Source: DASQDN01 sp963844855 | GTDB lineage: Bacteria; Acidobacteriota; Terriglobia; Bryobacterales; Bryobacteraceae | NCBI GenBank assembly: GCA_963844855.1 | Contig: CAWJQP010000017.1 | Span: 20,045-84,044 of the forward strand | Direction: 5' to 3' | Length of the DNA: 64,000 bases | Shown here: in pieces, positions 37,128 to 48,619 of the stretch | How the letters are laid out: each line of letters begins with the position of its first letter | How positions within the stretch are numbered: position 1 is the stretch's first letter | The notes under the pieces: model-generated | Database searches by the model: none | What the model was told of the DNA's origin: nothing | What the model saw: only the letters and a program-made list of their open reading frames with translations | Program-made: the position numbers and the translations under genes

Positions 37128-38144
37128 GTGAACTCTGCCATCTCCCAGGCTATCCAATTGCTATTAATCGCTGCCGTCATTAACGCCGTTTACACGCTGC
37201 CGATGAAATGGAATAAACGATGGGATTGGGAACATTCCTGGCTGGTCTTTACTGTGCTGGGCGTCTCTGTGGTTCCCACTGTTCTATCGGCCTTCACAAT
37301 TCCACAGTTGACAGAGGCATACCGCGGCGTGCCATTATCACTGCTCTTGGGTATGGCGCTCTGTGGAGCCCTTTGGGGAGTCTCGTTAGTGTTCTTCGGA
37401 CGCGCCGTCGATACAGTAGGGGTCGCCATCACTTTCGCCGTTTCGCTGGGAACGTCAGCCGCATCGGGTGCGCTGATTCCCCTGGTGAGTCAGCACTCCG
37501 GCGAACTCGCCACTAGTCGTGGCCTGATGATCCTCTCAGGTATTTCGATCATATTGGTCGGAGTCGGCATCTGTGGAATTGCGGGGCGCCAACGGGAAAA
37601 GGAACAAGCTACCGGCGCCGTACGGGCGCCTTCACGATTTTTGAGGGGAGCCGTTCTGGCGTTCTTGTCCGGGATATTGGGCTCCATGTTGAACTCGGGC
37701 CTGGCGCTTGGAGCCCCGATTCAGCGAAATGCGCAGAGCCTGGGCGCAAGCGAAGCCATGATGTCCAACGCAGTCTGGCTGCCCTGCCTGTACGCCGGCG
37801 CGATTCCCGGCGTCATCTACTGCCTCTTTCTCATGAGAAAGAAAGGTACATCTGCGGAATTGATTCGGGCGGCCCGGTGGTATTACTGGCTCACGCCGGC
37901 GCTAATGGGTCTATTGTGGTTCGGAAGTATCATGTGCTACAGCCTTGCCTCCGTAAAACTCGGAGACCTGGGGCCCGTAATTGCATGGCCGCTGTTCCTT
38001 TCCGCCGTGGTGATTGCAAGCACCATCGCCGGAGTTGCCACCGGCGAATGGAAGCGCAGTAGCCGTAGAGCCATGACATGGATGTGGGCCGGCGTAGCAT
38101 GCCTCGTCGTTGCGATGGGATTACTTGCTTCGATTAACGCCTGA
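37128..38144 (+). CDS. RhaT-like sugar/proton symporter
   Basis: A 338-residue protein with about 10 hydrophobic segments. The GTG at 37128 follows AGGAAAT. It resembles the L-rhamnose/H+ symporter family: AVINAVYTLPMKWNKRWDWE at the N-terminus, AVDTVGVAITFAVSLGTSAA, LAFLSGILGSMLNSGLALGA and GDLGPVIAWPLFLSAVVIAS. It is divergent to the SDR operon and overlaps the 3' end of the next gene by 24 bp. The likely job is uptake of a deoxysugar or sugar-acid breakdown product across the inner membrane. The ligand is not proven. Confidence 0.85.
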   Translation: MNSAISQAIQLLLIAAVINAVYTLPMKWNKRWDWEHSWLVFTVLGVSVVPTVLSAFTIPQLTEAYRGVPLSLLLGMALCGALWGVSLVFFGRAVDTVGVAITFAVSLGTSAASGALIPLVSQHSGELATSRGLMILSGISIILVGVGICGIAGRQREKEQATGAVRAPSRFLRGAVLAFLSGILGSMLNSGLALGAPIQRNAQSLGASEAMMSNAVWLPCLYAGAIPGVIYCLFLMRKKGTSAELIRAARWYYWLTPALMGLLWFGSIMCYSLASVKLGDLGPVIAWPLFLSAVVIASTIAGVATGEWKRSSRRAMTWMWAGVACLVVAMGLLASINA

Positions 38145-39407
38145 TGGAGCAGGATCGGCAATTTTCAAAGCAAATGTCAACACAGCAGCGCCGATAAAGC
38201 CTGCAGCCATCAACTGAGCCGCCAGAGAATACGAATATCCCCGCGTCAAAAGGAATCCGATCAAGTACGGTCCGATGAATCCGCCCAGATTCCCGACCAT
38301 ATTGATCATGCCGATCGAAGCCGCAGCAGCAGAAGCGTCGAGCGTTGTCGAAGGGAGGACCCAAAATGACGGCGTCCATCCCCACAGCATGGAGCCCGTT
38401 AGATACAGCCACAAGAGCGTCAGGAGTGGACCTTGTCCGCTTATCGTGGAAAGCGCAAAGAAGACTCCTGCCAGAGCCAGCGGAACCGCGGTATGGAAAC
38501 GGCGCTCCTGCTTGCGGTCCGAAGACCTCCCTGCATACCAGACCACGCCCATCGCCGCGACGAAAGCCGGAATCACAAGAAGGTTCGAGACAGAATTGTC
38601 CACGTGAAATAACTTCTGAATCGTCTGCGGAAGCCACAGGATGAAGCCGTAACTAGCCATCACAACCGCGCACAGGAGCAGCGATAGAATCAACACGTTC
38701 CGTTGCCGGAAGACTTGCAGAATGCTCGTCTTGCCAAGCGATGCTTTCCACTCCTTCTCCTCCTTCAATTGGCTCAGTAGCCACTCGCGTTCGTCGTCCG
38801 GCATCCAATGAGCATCTTTCGGATGGTCCGTAACATAGCGGAGCGTAATGAATCCTGCCACGATCGCAGGGATTCCTTCCAGGATGAACATCCAACGCCA
38901 GCCTTCCAATCCGAACCAGTTAAGTTTCAGAAATAGCGCCGACAAGGGAGCGCTTATGACGAACGAAACGGGAACCGCAAGAATGAATGCTCCCATTGCC
39001 CGGGCTCTTTCTTTCCACGGGAACCATCGGCTCAGATAGACAATCAGTCCGGGAAAGAAGCCTGCCTCCGCAAAGCCTAGAAGCAGCCGAAGCAGGTAGA
39101 ACTCTCGAGCGGTATGAATGAACCCGAGCAGAACAGTGACTATACCCCAACTCACGAGGATGCGGGCAATCCAGATACGGGCGCTCCAACGCTCCATAAT
39201 CAACGCTCCGGGGATCTCCAGGACGAGATAGCCGATGAAGAATATTCCCGCTCCTAAGCCGAATACTTCCTCCGAGAACTTAAGGTCGGCGGACATGGAA
39301 AGCTTGGCGAAGGCGACGTTTGCGCGATCAATGTAAGCAATGATGTAAAGAACGCAGAAGAAGGGAAGAACGCGCGCCCGGACGCGGCCGAATGGCTCGC
39401 GCCCCAA
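38121..39407 (-). CDS. MFS transporter, ACS (anion/cation symporter) family
   Basis: A 428-residue protein with 12 predicted spans. CVLYIIAYIDRANVAFAKLS in the first span and YLSRWFPWKERARAMGAFIL in the middle are signatures of the ACS family, which takes up hexuronates, glucarate, phthalate and related organic acids. The TTG at 39407 is the only in-frame start. An ATG that overlaps the previous stop (39435) is in a different frame, so a one-base error near the start is possible. It follows the GH127-like gene closely, consistent with uptake of the released product. Confidence 0.85.
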   Translation of the reverse strand: MGREPFGRVRARVLPFFCVLYIIAYIDRANVAFAKLSMSADLKFSEEVFGLGAGIFFIGYLVLEIPGALIMERWSARIWIARILVSWGIVTVLLGFIHTAREFYLLRLLLGFAEAGFFPGLIVYLSRWFPWKERARAMGAFILAVPVSFVISAPLSALFLKLNWFGLEGWRWMFILEGIPAIVAGFITLRYVTDHPKDAHWMPDDEREWLLSQLKEEKEWKASLGKTSILQVFRQRNVLILSLLLCAVVMASYGFILWLPQTIQKLFHVDNSVSNLLVIPAFVAAMGVVWYAGRSSDRKQERRFHTAVPLALAGVFFALSTISGQGPLLTLLWLYLTGSMLWGWTPSFWVLPSTTLDASAAAASIGMINMVGNLGGFIGPYLIGFLLTRGYSYSLAAQLMAAGFIGAAVLTFALKIADPAPSGVNRSK

Positions 39408-39434
39408 TTGCGTCTTTCTCGAAGACTGTGTTCG

Positions 39435-41291
39435 TCATTCCGGAATAGCGGGGATCGGAGGAAGCTGCGAGAAATTGATCGGCAAACCTTTGCCGCGTGG
39501 CTCCATATCGGTGACGGAGTTCCCTCGCCAGGAGATCGTCAGCTTAAGCTCAGGACGCGATGGCCAATTGCCCCACGTCTGCCGGAAATCGACAAGCGGG
39601 TACGAGAGAGTCAAAACCTCTCCCCGCCTGACGTTCGCAAACCGCAGGTAGGCTAAACCCTCGCCCGACCAATCCGCCTTCGCCTCAATCGCGGAGCGTG
39701 CAACTCGAACCGCGTCCCGAGGCGCCCACGCGGGTGGCCGAAGGTAATAAGTTCCTGCCTTTCGCGCGATTACATCCATTCGGCCCTGATCCGGCAAACT
39801 GGAAATGACTTCAGCCGCGGAGCTCTTCCGATTCAAGGTCATGTTCACGTAAACCTGACCAGGTTTCTCCTTCACGATTCCGGACCACACCGTATGCAAA
39901 GCGCGCATGCCTTCCGGTGCACAACACCCGAACATCGACATGCAACCGTATGGCGTAGCATACGGGCCGCATTGTTTTTCGGATGCGATCCAGTTTATCC
40001 AATCGTTTGGGCCTGGTCCGCCAAGTACGGCTCCTTGCAGTTCGCGCATTCTCGATAAGCCTGCCTCGATTTCCTTTGCCGGCTTATCCGCATTGATTTT
40101 GCGATAGAGGGCCTCGTACTCCGCGGTTACGAAAAACTGTTGCGGCCGAAGGTAATTGCGAAGCGCTCGTTCGACATGGTCCCAGTATTCCGGGAATCCT
40201 CCCTGAGCAATCCAGGAAGCGACCGATACCATGTCGGAGGTTGCGCAGGTTTCGGAAAGCTCGCGGACCGGCTCATTCCAGAGCGCTGCTTGTATCCATC
40301 CTGTTCCGGGCCCGAAACCACTCGCATAATCGTACACGCGTTTCGCCCACGCGGTATATCGCGTCTCTTGCAAAACAGCGCCTAGATGGGCAACTCCCCA
40401 AACGCCGTGCATCGTAGAGTGCATGTGACCGTGAAATTCGCCCGATGGCAGAATGCGCGAGTTGGCGGGTGGAAGCAACTCCGCGTCTGCCAGTAAGCCC
40501 TCGGCGACAGCGCGCGCAAACTGCAGCGCTTCACCGTCCTTCGTCGCTTCCCAGTAACTGACCACTGGTTCAAGCACCGCTGTCGGCAACTGCGGCTTGA
40601 CCCACTTTCCGTCGAGCCATGCTCCCGAGCCTGCGGGATAATAGGCCCGGCCGCTATCCCAATCAGCAAGCTTCCGTAAAGCGACAAAAATGCTTCGAGC
40701 CTTTACGCGGTCTTCGTTGCGAGGTGTGCGCTTATAACGTTCCGATAGACTTCGCAGAATCTTACAGCTTGCCCAGGTGCTGGCGACAGCTTTCGGATCT
40801 ACCTTCTTGCCGGCGTAAACATCGCCCTCCATATAGTGCCCAGGAGGAACCCAGGCAAGTCCATCGTTCCTTAAATAGCCAAGTACACGAGCGTGCAAGC
40901 CTTTCTCCACGCTGCCGGGCTGATTCAGTCCCAGGATCTCCCGCATATTCGGATACTCCCAATCCATTCGCGCGTCCGTGTCTCCGGGCACGATAGCGTC
41001 GTGTCCTGTGGGAGCAACCGGAGAGTGAAGTGGTCGTATAAAGAAGACCGGCTCATAGTTCAGCTCCGGCCGCGGATTCAGGTTCAGATGGCGTAACGAC
41101 CATGCGCTCATGTCTCGCAGGTTGATGTCGGGAGAGCGAAACGATGAAGGCAGACGCGCCGTACCGCTCGCCGGTTGAACGCGAACGTCTGCAATCGATC
41201 CGGAAAGCCCGGACGGTTGAAAGTAATTCAGCTTTTCTGCCGGGGCGCCTAGTAGAAGAACGGGTACGAGAAGGCCGGGACGAAAAACCAT
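39435..41291 (-). CDS. GH127-like exported glycosidase (beta-L-arabinofuranosidase superfamily, tentative)
   Basis: From ATG 41291 it is 618 residues with a signal peptide (MVFRPGLLVPVLLLGAPAEK). The middle is a predicted alpha/alpha barrel (HMHSTMHGVWGVAHLGAVLQ, VYDYASGFGPGTGWIQAALW). The paired Cys in MFGCCAPEGMRALHTVWSGI, followed by GQVYVNMTLNRKSSA, resembles the zinc-binding CC...N...R region and following beta-domain of GH127 enzymes. The C-terminus (RRGEVLTLSYPLVDFRQTWG) fits the beta-sandwich end. Overall similarity is remote, so the family call is tentative. Operators O5a and O5b lie directly upstream. Confidence 0.6.
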   Translation of the reverse strand: MVFRPGLLVPVLLLGAPAEKLNYFQPSGLSGSIADVRVQPASGTARLPSSFRSPDINLRDMSAWSLRHLNLNPRPELNYEPVFFIRPLHSPVAPTGHDAIVPGDTDARMDWEYPNMREILGLNQPGSVEKGLHARVLGYLRNDGLAWVPPGHYMEGDVYAGKKVDPKAVASTWASCKILRSLSERYKRTPRNEDRVKARSIFVALRKLADWDSGRAYYPAGSGAWLDGKWVKPQLPTAVLEPVVSYWEATKDGEALQFARAVAEGLLADAELLPPANSRILPSGEFHGHMHSTMHGVWGVAHLGAVLQETRYTAWAKRVYDYASGFGPGTGWIQAALWNEPVRELSETCATSDMVSVASWIAQGGFPEYWDHVERALRNYLRPQQFFVTAEYEALYRKINADKPAKEIEAGLSRMRELQGAVLGGPGPNDWINWIASEKQCGPYATPYGCMSMFGCCAPEGMRALHTVWSGIVKEKPGQVYVNMTLNRKSSAAEVISSLPDQGRMDVIARKAGTYYLRPPAWAPRDAVRVARSAIEAKADWSGEGLAYLRFANVRRGEVLTLSYPLVDFRQTWGNWPSRPELKLTISWRGNSVTDMEPRGKGLPINFSQLPPIPAIPE

Positions 41292-41331
41292 ACTTTGCCT
41301 GACTGAAACACTATCGTCCGCGCAGTCGATC

Positions 41332-41343
41332 TTTGTCAACTGT
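41332..41343. promoter_or_regulatory. Candidate GntR-type operator O5a (weak)
   Basis: TTTGTCAACTGT matches the consensus at 9 of 12 positions, 40 bp before the GH127-like start. Its closeness to O5b (23 bp between starts) is the main reason to list it. Confidence 0.4.
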
Positions 41344-41354
41344 TCGTCATCAAT

Positions 41355-41366
41355 ATTGTTGACAAT
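41355..41366. promoter_or_regulatory. Candidate GntR-type operator O5b
   Basis: ATTGTTGACAAT matches the consensus perfectly. It lies between the divergent GH127-like gene and the TonB receptor, 55 bp before the latter. Confidence 0.7.
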
Positions 41367-41421
41367 TTCGTCAGAACGCTATAACGTATCCTTGGCCTCA
41401 TTTGATGCAGGGGAGACTTGT

Positions 41422-44400
41422 ATGAGATCCATGAAGATTGTCGCCGCTCTCGTCTTCGTCGGGTTAGCGGCTCAGATTGCACATGCTCAGGCCGTGTCGG
41501 GCTCAATTACAGGTTTGGTCACTGACGGATCTGGTTCAAGCGTCGCTGGCGCAAACGTCACAATTACAAACCAGGGAACGAGTGTTTCGACGCAGGTCAC
41601 GACAACAGAAACCGGCTACTACTCCGTTCCGAACCTAATTCCGGGCACATACTCGGTTGTCGCGGAGGCGAAGGGATTCAAACAATTCCGAGTGCAACAG
41701 GTCACTGTCAATCTCAACTCGATCGTTCGTATCGATTGTCAACTCGAACTCGGAAGCATCTCCGAGTCCGTCACTGTCTCCGCCGATGCGGCATTGCTGA
41801 AAACTGAGAAGGCGGACGTGAGTGGCGTCATCGACGGGAGAACGCTGAACCAGCTTCCTGTGTTGAATCGAAACGTCAGTCAGTTGGTTGCCACGCTGCC
41901 CGGCGCAGTCCGAGGCGGAGCAGCCTTTATCGGCGAGAATCCGAGCGGCGATACGAACGGCTTCGTCAACGGAATGGGTGGAGGAAACAACTACCATCAG
42001 TTGGATGGCATCGACAATCAGGAGACCATTCAAGGCGTCGCAATGGTTAATCCCGCAATCGATTCGCTCCAGGAGATGAAGATAACTACCAACAGCTATG
42101 ACGCCGAATTCGGTCAGGTAGCGGGAGCGCTCTTTCAGGCATCGACGAAGTCGGGGACCAATAGCTTTCACGGATCCGCCTTCGAGTACATGCAGAATGA
42201 CAAGTTCTTCGCCAGAAACCCTTGGACACAATCCACTTCGAACGTTGCTCCATGGCGGTGGAATCAGTTCGGCGGAAGCTTCGGTGGTCCTATCGTCAGA
42301 GACAAGCTGTTCTTTTTCGGCGACTATCAGGGACTACGCTCGCGCAACGGATCAACGATTGTGATGGGGCTTCCAACGCCTGAGATGAAGCGCGGCGACT
42401 TCAGTTCCGTGGCATCAATCTATCCGATCTTCGATCCTCTCACCGGCGACGCAGACGGGCGTGGACGAACACAGTTTGCAAACAACGTAATCCCGCCCGG
42501 GCGAATGGATCCCGTAACCCAAAAACTCGTGGCGATGCTACCCGATCCGAATACGCCCGATCCAACGCTCTTCTCCCGCAACTACACCAAGTCCGGTTCG
42601 TTCATCTCCGATACGGATGCGGCGGATGGACGTATCGACTACAACATCAACGAGAAGACGCGCTTGTTCGGCCGGTACACATTTTTGCGTTCCGTTTACA
42701 ATGCGCCCCCGATTTTCGGTAACGTTTTGGGTGGCACTGGATTTGGACCGCAGGCGGAAGTTGGGGGAACTCGCACTCAGAACCTTTCCGTCACCTTCAC
42801 CCGTATAATCAAACCGAACCTGATCGCCGAAGGGCGATTCGGGTTTTCTCGATTTCGGAGTAATCTTGCCCAGACCGACGTCGGACTCAGCACGGCAACG
42901 GACATCGGAATACCTGGTATCAACAAAGGCAACGATCCGTTCACCGACGGTTTGCCACAGATGAACTTCGACGGGCCCGATCACAAGCTTCTACATTGGA
43001 AATCCCTTCGCTAACTTCTATCAGTTGGAGCAAACGTTCCAATACGCGACTAACTGGTCTTACACGAGTGGATCGCACACGATGAAGTGGGGCGCCGACC
43101 TGCGCCCGCGCGCCAGCCTGCGGCGAATTGACAAGTCTTTCCGAGGTTCATTCAATTTCAGCCGTTTCGGTACTGCAAGCGCTGATGTTCCGGGTGTTAA
43201 CGGGATTGGATTCGCTTCGTTCTTGCTCGGTCATTCCAACAGCTACACTCGTGGAACCTACATCGAACTGCCTATCGAGTATCAGGATCGGCATGGGCTG
43301 TATTTTCAGGATCAATGGCGTGTCAATTCGAGACTGTCTCTGAACCTCGGTATGCGATGGGAGTACTATTCTCCAACCTATTCGGCCGACCAGGGACGGG
43401 AAGCCAACTTCGACTTTGCAACAGGCAACATGGTTCTGGCAAGCTTGGGGGATATCAACAAGTACGCAGGTGTCGAACCCCGATTCAACAACTTCGCGCC
43501 TCGTTTTGGCTTGGCATTCACGATTGATCCGAAGACCGTTTTACGCGCTGGCTATGGACGAAGCTATGCGATAAACGCCGGCGGGGCGAACTTTGGCACC
43601 TATTGCTGTCAGTGGCCGATCGGCAACAATCAGGCGATCAATTCAACGACGAACTACGCCAGGATTTTCTCGCTGTCTCAGGGACCTCCTCCGGTCCAGA
43701 ATGTGTCAGATTCCAAGCAATGGCATTCTTCCCGTTCCTCCGGGTCAGATGATCTTTGGAAGGCCCTTCGACGACAAAGTCACGTCGCAAGATGCTTACA
43801 ACGTAACCCTGCAGCGGCAGTTGGGTTCGACATGGAGCGCTGAAGTCGGATGGGTCGGCGGTCTCGGCCGGCATCTGTTCCGCGCCCATGAAGTCAACCC
43901 CGCCCTCCCAGGTCCAGGAGCATTGACTCCCCGCAAGCCTTACGGCGCTCGCTACGGGTTCAATCAGAGCATCAATATGCGAGCAAACGAAGGGAACTCG
44001 AGCTTTAACTCCCTGCAAGCGCGTCTCGAGAAACGCTTCTCGTCGGGGTATCAATTGATGACCTCGTTCACCTGGCAGAAAACAATAGTGGACACCTACC
44101 AAAATCCCTTTGATCGCGGCATGTATCCAAACCTGAGCGGACCGTCGAAATGGTTGACAATCAGCCACGTTTGGGAACTGCCCTTCGGACCAGGGAAAGC
44201 GCTTGCAAAGAATGCGACCGGAGTGGTGCGCGCTTTAGTCGCTGGTTGGCAGTTCAATGGCATCACACAGATTCAGGACGGAGTTCCTCTGAGCCCAACC
44301 ATGATTGCCAACACGTTAAACGTCGACAACTACAGCCAGGTGCCGGACCGGATCGGCAGCGGCGCTATCGACAATCCGTCGACTCAGGCATGGTTCGACG

Positions 44401-44684
44401 TGAAAGCGTTCGCAATTCCGCCGGCATATCGATTCGGCAACTCCGGGCTTGGCGTACTCACCGGGCCAGGATGGTGGGTCGCCGACCTGTCGTTGGATAA
44501 GAGCTTCCAGTTCACAGAACAGGTCCGCCTCTTCCTGCGCTGGCAGGTCTTCAATGCGTTCAATCACAACAATCCCGGGAATCCGAACACACAGATTGAC
44601 GCGCCGGCAAGTGTGGCGGCTCACATCACCAGCGTTCAGCAGAACATGCGGCGTCAGCAGATTGGGTTGCACCTGTATTTTTGA
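41422..44684 (+). CDS. Oar-like TonB-dependent receptor, two frameshifts
   Basis: The start ATG at 41422 follows GGGGAGAC. The signal peptide is MRSMKIVAALVFVGLAAQIA and the regulatory domain starts AVSGSITGLVTDGSGSSVAG. The plug has LPVLNRNVSQLVATLPGAVR and YHQLDGIDNQETIQG. The frame ends at 43014, but the next frame resumes with NFYQLEQTFQYATNWSYTSG, so one base is off near 43005. A second change near 43700 moves to the frame carrying VTLQRQLGSTWSAEVGWVGG, which ends RRQQIGLHLYF at 44684. The corrected length is about 1087 residues. The stop overlaps the GH36-like gene start, so receptor and glycosidase are coupled as in a small polysaccharide-utilisation unit. Confidence 0.88.
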
Positions 44685-46816
44685 TGCGGACAAGGCGTCG
44701 TGAATTTGTTCTGGGCGCTTGCGGAATTGCTGGAATCGGAAAAATAGAGGCAGCCGGCGCCACACGCAAACTGAATCTTGGCAACGCCGGCATTGAACTC
44801 TCTGTCCAAGCGCGAACCGGGGAGCAACTGCAGTTTACGTCGCTTCGAAACCGTGGCGCCGGATTCAACTGGGTGGCGGCCGGCAAGCCGGGCGCTGCCG
44901 ATCAGAAGGTCGCAGCCTCGAAGCAGATAAGTCGCGGCGAATTCCAGATTGATTACGATGCCGGCTCCGGACTTTCCCAAAGTCAGCGCTTTCGACTCTC
45001 GGCGGATCTGCCGGTCTTCGAGTGCTTTGGGGAGTTTCGCAACGCAACCGCACAGCCGGTGGCGAAGGTAACGGAACTCAATTGCGTTCAGATTCCGTTG
45101 CGCTCCGATCTCGGACCACTCCAAGTCCATTGCGTAAGCCGGGACAGCTACATGGTCCAACGTGTGCCCGTTGGCGACACGTTGGTCTTGGAGGGCGGCG
45201 GCTGGAACTCTCCCAAGTACTGTGGTCTGCTCGTACTCGAGGCAATGGACTCCAAGGAACTGCTCCTTACCGGGATTCAATGGGAGCGTGGCTGGCGTTA
45301 CCAATTGAAGAGGACCGGAGGAGTCACGCTGCTCGAAATCGTGCTGGGCGATTTCGAGAGCACAGTTGCTGCCGGAGAGTCGTTGCGCGGCGCCTCATGT
45401 TTTCTTCGGTGTCGAGCGCAGGAGATCCGGACAATGCGTTTCGATTGGGACAGCGCTATCTAAAGACACTTGCTCCGAAGACGCTGGCGAACTGGCCGTG
45501 GGTTGCCTACGATATCTGGGGGACCGAAAGTAGCGGCGTTGAACAAGCCATCTTGTCGGAGATTGAAGCCGCTCACGATCTGGGCGTTGAGCTGTTTTAC
45601 ATCGACGCTTCCTGGTACAAAGGCTCTTCGAAGAAGGGAACCGGCGATTGGGGATGCGGATTAGGCAACTACGAAGAGGATCGCGAGAAGTTTCCTCGTG
45701 GATTGGCGGCTATCTCTGATGCCGTCCACGCCAAAGGCATGAAATTCGGGTTGTGGATCGGCCCGAACATCGTCGATAGCCGCCTTCTCGGCAAGACAGT
45801 TCCGCGTGAATGGGTCGCGCAACTCGATGGGAAGGATCGCATCCTCACGATCCGAGAATGGGAGAGTCCCTGTCATCAGGTTTGCCTGGGCTGTACGGCT
45901 TACGTCAGTTTCTTGAAAGAGACGCTTCCGAAACTCGTTCGAGAGTTCCGCCTGGATTGGCTGAAGTGGGACAACTCCGGTATCCCGGGTATCCCCGGCA
46001 AATGCAACCGGCCCGATCACGGACACCAGGCAGGGGATGGCAGCTATAAAGCGCTTCTCGGCCAGTACGAGGTCTATCGCCATCTCCATCGGGAATTTCC
46101 GGATCTCGTATTGGAGCAGTGCGGATACGGCAGCCGCATGGACTACGGACTCATCGACACGATCCGCGCGAACTGGTTGAGCGATGCGAGTTTTCCATCA
46201 AAGCACGTCCGTCAGAACGCGTTGGCGGGCAGCTACGTTTTCCCGAATGCATACAACGGCGCGTGGATCGTAAAGGATCCCGAAATCGACAAGACGACCG
46301 ATCCGGATGTTCTCGATTCGATCTATCGAAGCCGGATGATGGGGCTGTTCGGATTCGGAACGCTCACTGGCAAGCTGTCGGAACGAGTGTCGCTGTATTC
46401 AAAGCCGGTGTTGGAAGCGGCAAAGCGAAACATTCCGGTTTACAAGAAGTACCGTCATCTTTTGCAGGAAGATGTGTATCATCTCTTTCCTGCCAGCGGG
46501 CTCTCCGGAAGGATGGCAGGCTGTGCAGTTCGCGAACCGGGACGGTTCGGAATCCGTCATTCTCTGTTTTCGGAGCGGCAGTCCGCAGTCCTCCATCCGG
46601 CTGCCGGTGAATGCGGTCCGACCATCGAGTCAATACACGATCACGAACGCAAAGAATGAAGTGACGACCGTGCAGGGAAGTCAGCTTCTTCGAGAAGGTC
46701 TGATTGTCAGTCTTAGCAAGCCGGAGATGTCGGACGTGATCTTCGTTAAGACAGCAACAGGCGGGCAGCCTGCTGGACGCGCGAAGTCGGCCCACGAAAC
46801 GCCCATATCTGGCTGA
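44684..46816 (+). CDS. GH36/GH27-like alpha-galactosidase, Tat-exported, two frameshifts
   Basis: The ATG at 44684 shares its A with the receptor stop. A twin-arginine signal (RTRRREFVLGACGIAGIG) starts the protein. An N-terminal beta-sandwich (to about 45420) precedes the barrel, which contains LGVELFYIDASWYKGSSKKG and AKGMKFGLWIGPNIVDSRLL. The likely nucleophile Asp is in LDWLKWDNSG (codon at 45970) and the likely acid/base Asp in IRANWLSDASFPSKH (codon at 46183). Frame changes near 45415 and 46505 split the gene. The C-terminal beta domain (SVILCFRSGSPQSSIRLPVN) ends at 46816. It probably cleaves alpha-galactosides or related sugars in the periplasm. Confidence 0.8.
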
Positions 46817-47811
46817 CATCCTCGCAGTAGTCGAGTCCGGTTTGTCCGCCAATCGCAGGCACGTGATATTCAAGTTCACTGAATGCGCCGAGCCGGCTGT
46901 TGACGTTGCACGCTTGCACGGCATATCCGAAATCTTCTGTCGTTTGCCAAGGAACGTCGACATATTCACCCGATGGGTTCACGAAGAAGTTCCGGACAAT
47001 CAGAGAGGCTTCCTCGTCGCGCTCGTAGAGATACCCAACTCGGCCTGTCATCGCCGCTGCGCGTAATCCTATCTTGTGCTCGCCTTTCGCGCGCATGCGA
47101 TAGCGGAAGAGACCGTCCGCGATCGAAAGGTCCTCTTCTCCGATTTCTCCCATATAAACCTTGAGTTCGGCGCGACCGAATGTCGGAACTTGCAAGTTCG
47201 CCACCGTGAGGCATCTGGACCAGATTCCAGAGCCCGATCATCGATTCGGTTGGCCGTAACGCTCGAAGCGCAGTGTGCTGCGTGTATCCCGCGTATTGAA
47301 GAGTGTTGTCGCCACGCCACTCCTTCTCATACCGGAGCGGGTTCGGCGCCGGTCCAACCCATTTCGAAATCTCCAAGTGCGCTTGCCGCTTGGAGCGCGA
47401 GAATGTCAGAGACAAGGCGTTGACCATGCGGTTCGATTGCAGGGCGTAGGTGCCGGGATCAAGTTCTCGCGGCTGCCAGTACGTCGACAGATCGAGATTC
47501 GGATACTTCGGAAAGAAGATATCAACCTCCGGCGACAACCATGTTCGGTCGCCACCAGAGTTGTGCCAATCATTGCCCGCGTAGAAGTCGTGAGCGGACG
47601 TCGAAGATTCGAGCGCTGGATGGGTCCAATAGAAGTTTCGATCGTCACCGCCACCGAAGAGGCCAAGAATACGTCCGCCGTGGAGAAGCTGCAAGACTCG
47701 CGATCCATCCGGCGATTCGTAGAGTATCGTCTCCTTACCCACGCTCGGCGAGGACAGACTGAAGTTGCGACAGCCTGCTTTCAGGCTCCATTGACATAGC
47801 CCAATCCGCAT
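46746..47811 (-). CDS. Aldose-1-epimerase-like galactose-mutarotase-fold protein, one frameshift
   Basis: Read from 47811, the protein has VLQLLHGGRILGLFGGGDDR, FYWTHPALESSTSAHDFYAG and DWHNSGGDRTWLSPEVDIFF, a pattern of the DUF-type proteins related to aldose epimerases. The frame ends after WNLVQMPHGG near 47207. The next frame continues LANLQVPTFGRAELKVYMGE to RVQQAARLLLS at 46746. No signal peptide is visible and the start overlaps the SDR stop by about 31 nt, so the true start may be further in. The 3' end overlaps the convergent GH36-like gene by about 70 bp. Sugar binding or epimerisation is likely; activity is unknown. Confidence 0.6.
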
Positions 47812-48615
47812 CGGGCGGATGATTCATTCCGGAAGTCCGAGATCAGTGACATGAGCGATGTCGTTCCACCATCCGCCACGATCGTTTGTCCGACGATGAA
47901 AGCGGCGTCATCGGAACAGAGGAACGTGACGAGCTTTGCGATATCGTTCGGGAAACCCGGGCGGCCGAGGGGAACCTTGTTCTTCGCATCCTCCAACGCG
48001 CCTTCCTCCGTGTAGCCCGGAAAGATCTTCTTGTGACCCTCAACCATAACCCAACCCGGCGCGACAGCGTTGACGCGAACTCCCTTGTGGGCGAGCTCGA
48101 CGCCGACGGTGCGGGTGAAGGCGATGACAGCGCCTTTCGTCGCCGCATAGATCGTGTGCTCGGGAGCGGCCTGCAATCCATGAATCGAGGCGAGGTTCAC
48201 AACAGCGCCGCCGCCGTGATCGATCATGTGGGCCGCTGCGCGTTGGGTCAGGAAGAACTGCGCCCGAAGGTTCACGTGAAAGAGCGTCTCGTATTGGTCC
48301 GGCGTCACTTTCAAGAACGGTTTGTTGAACGTAATGCCGGCATTGTTCACGAGGCAGTCGAGACCGTCCAAGAACGTCATCGCCTGATCCGCGAGTGCGT
48401 GAACTTGGCTCAGGTCTTCGAAATTCGCTTTGAAGGTCGCTGCCTTTCGACCCATCGATTGAATCTCATGGAGGGCTGAACGTCCATCATCGTCATCGTG
48501 GGAATAGTGAAGCGCAACGTCGGCGCCTTGCCGGCGCGAACTCGAGTGCGATCTCACGACCGATTCCCGTTCCGGCTCCTGTCACCAGGACTCGTTTGCC
48601 CTTGAACCTTTCCAT
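47781..48615 (-). CDS. Short-chain dehydrogenase/reductase (SDR), one frameshift near the start
   Basis: The ATG at 48615 opens MERFKGKRVLVTGAGTGIGR with the nucleotide-binding TGAGTGIG, then the frame changes near 48535. The rest reads GADVALHYSHDDDDGRSALH, LVNNAGITFNKPFLKVTPDQ, catalytic Ser in VVNLASIHGLQ and YAATKGAVIAF (YxxxK), then GTQTI-like FIVGQTIVADGGTTSL. Corrected length is about 277 residues, glucose-1-dehydrogenase-like. It starts 4 nt after the metallo-beta-lactamase gene, so it is in the same operon. It probably oxidises a free sugar with NAD(P). Confidence 0.85.
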
Positions 48616-48619
48616 GTCG

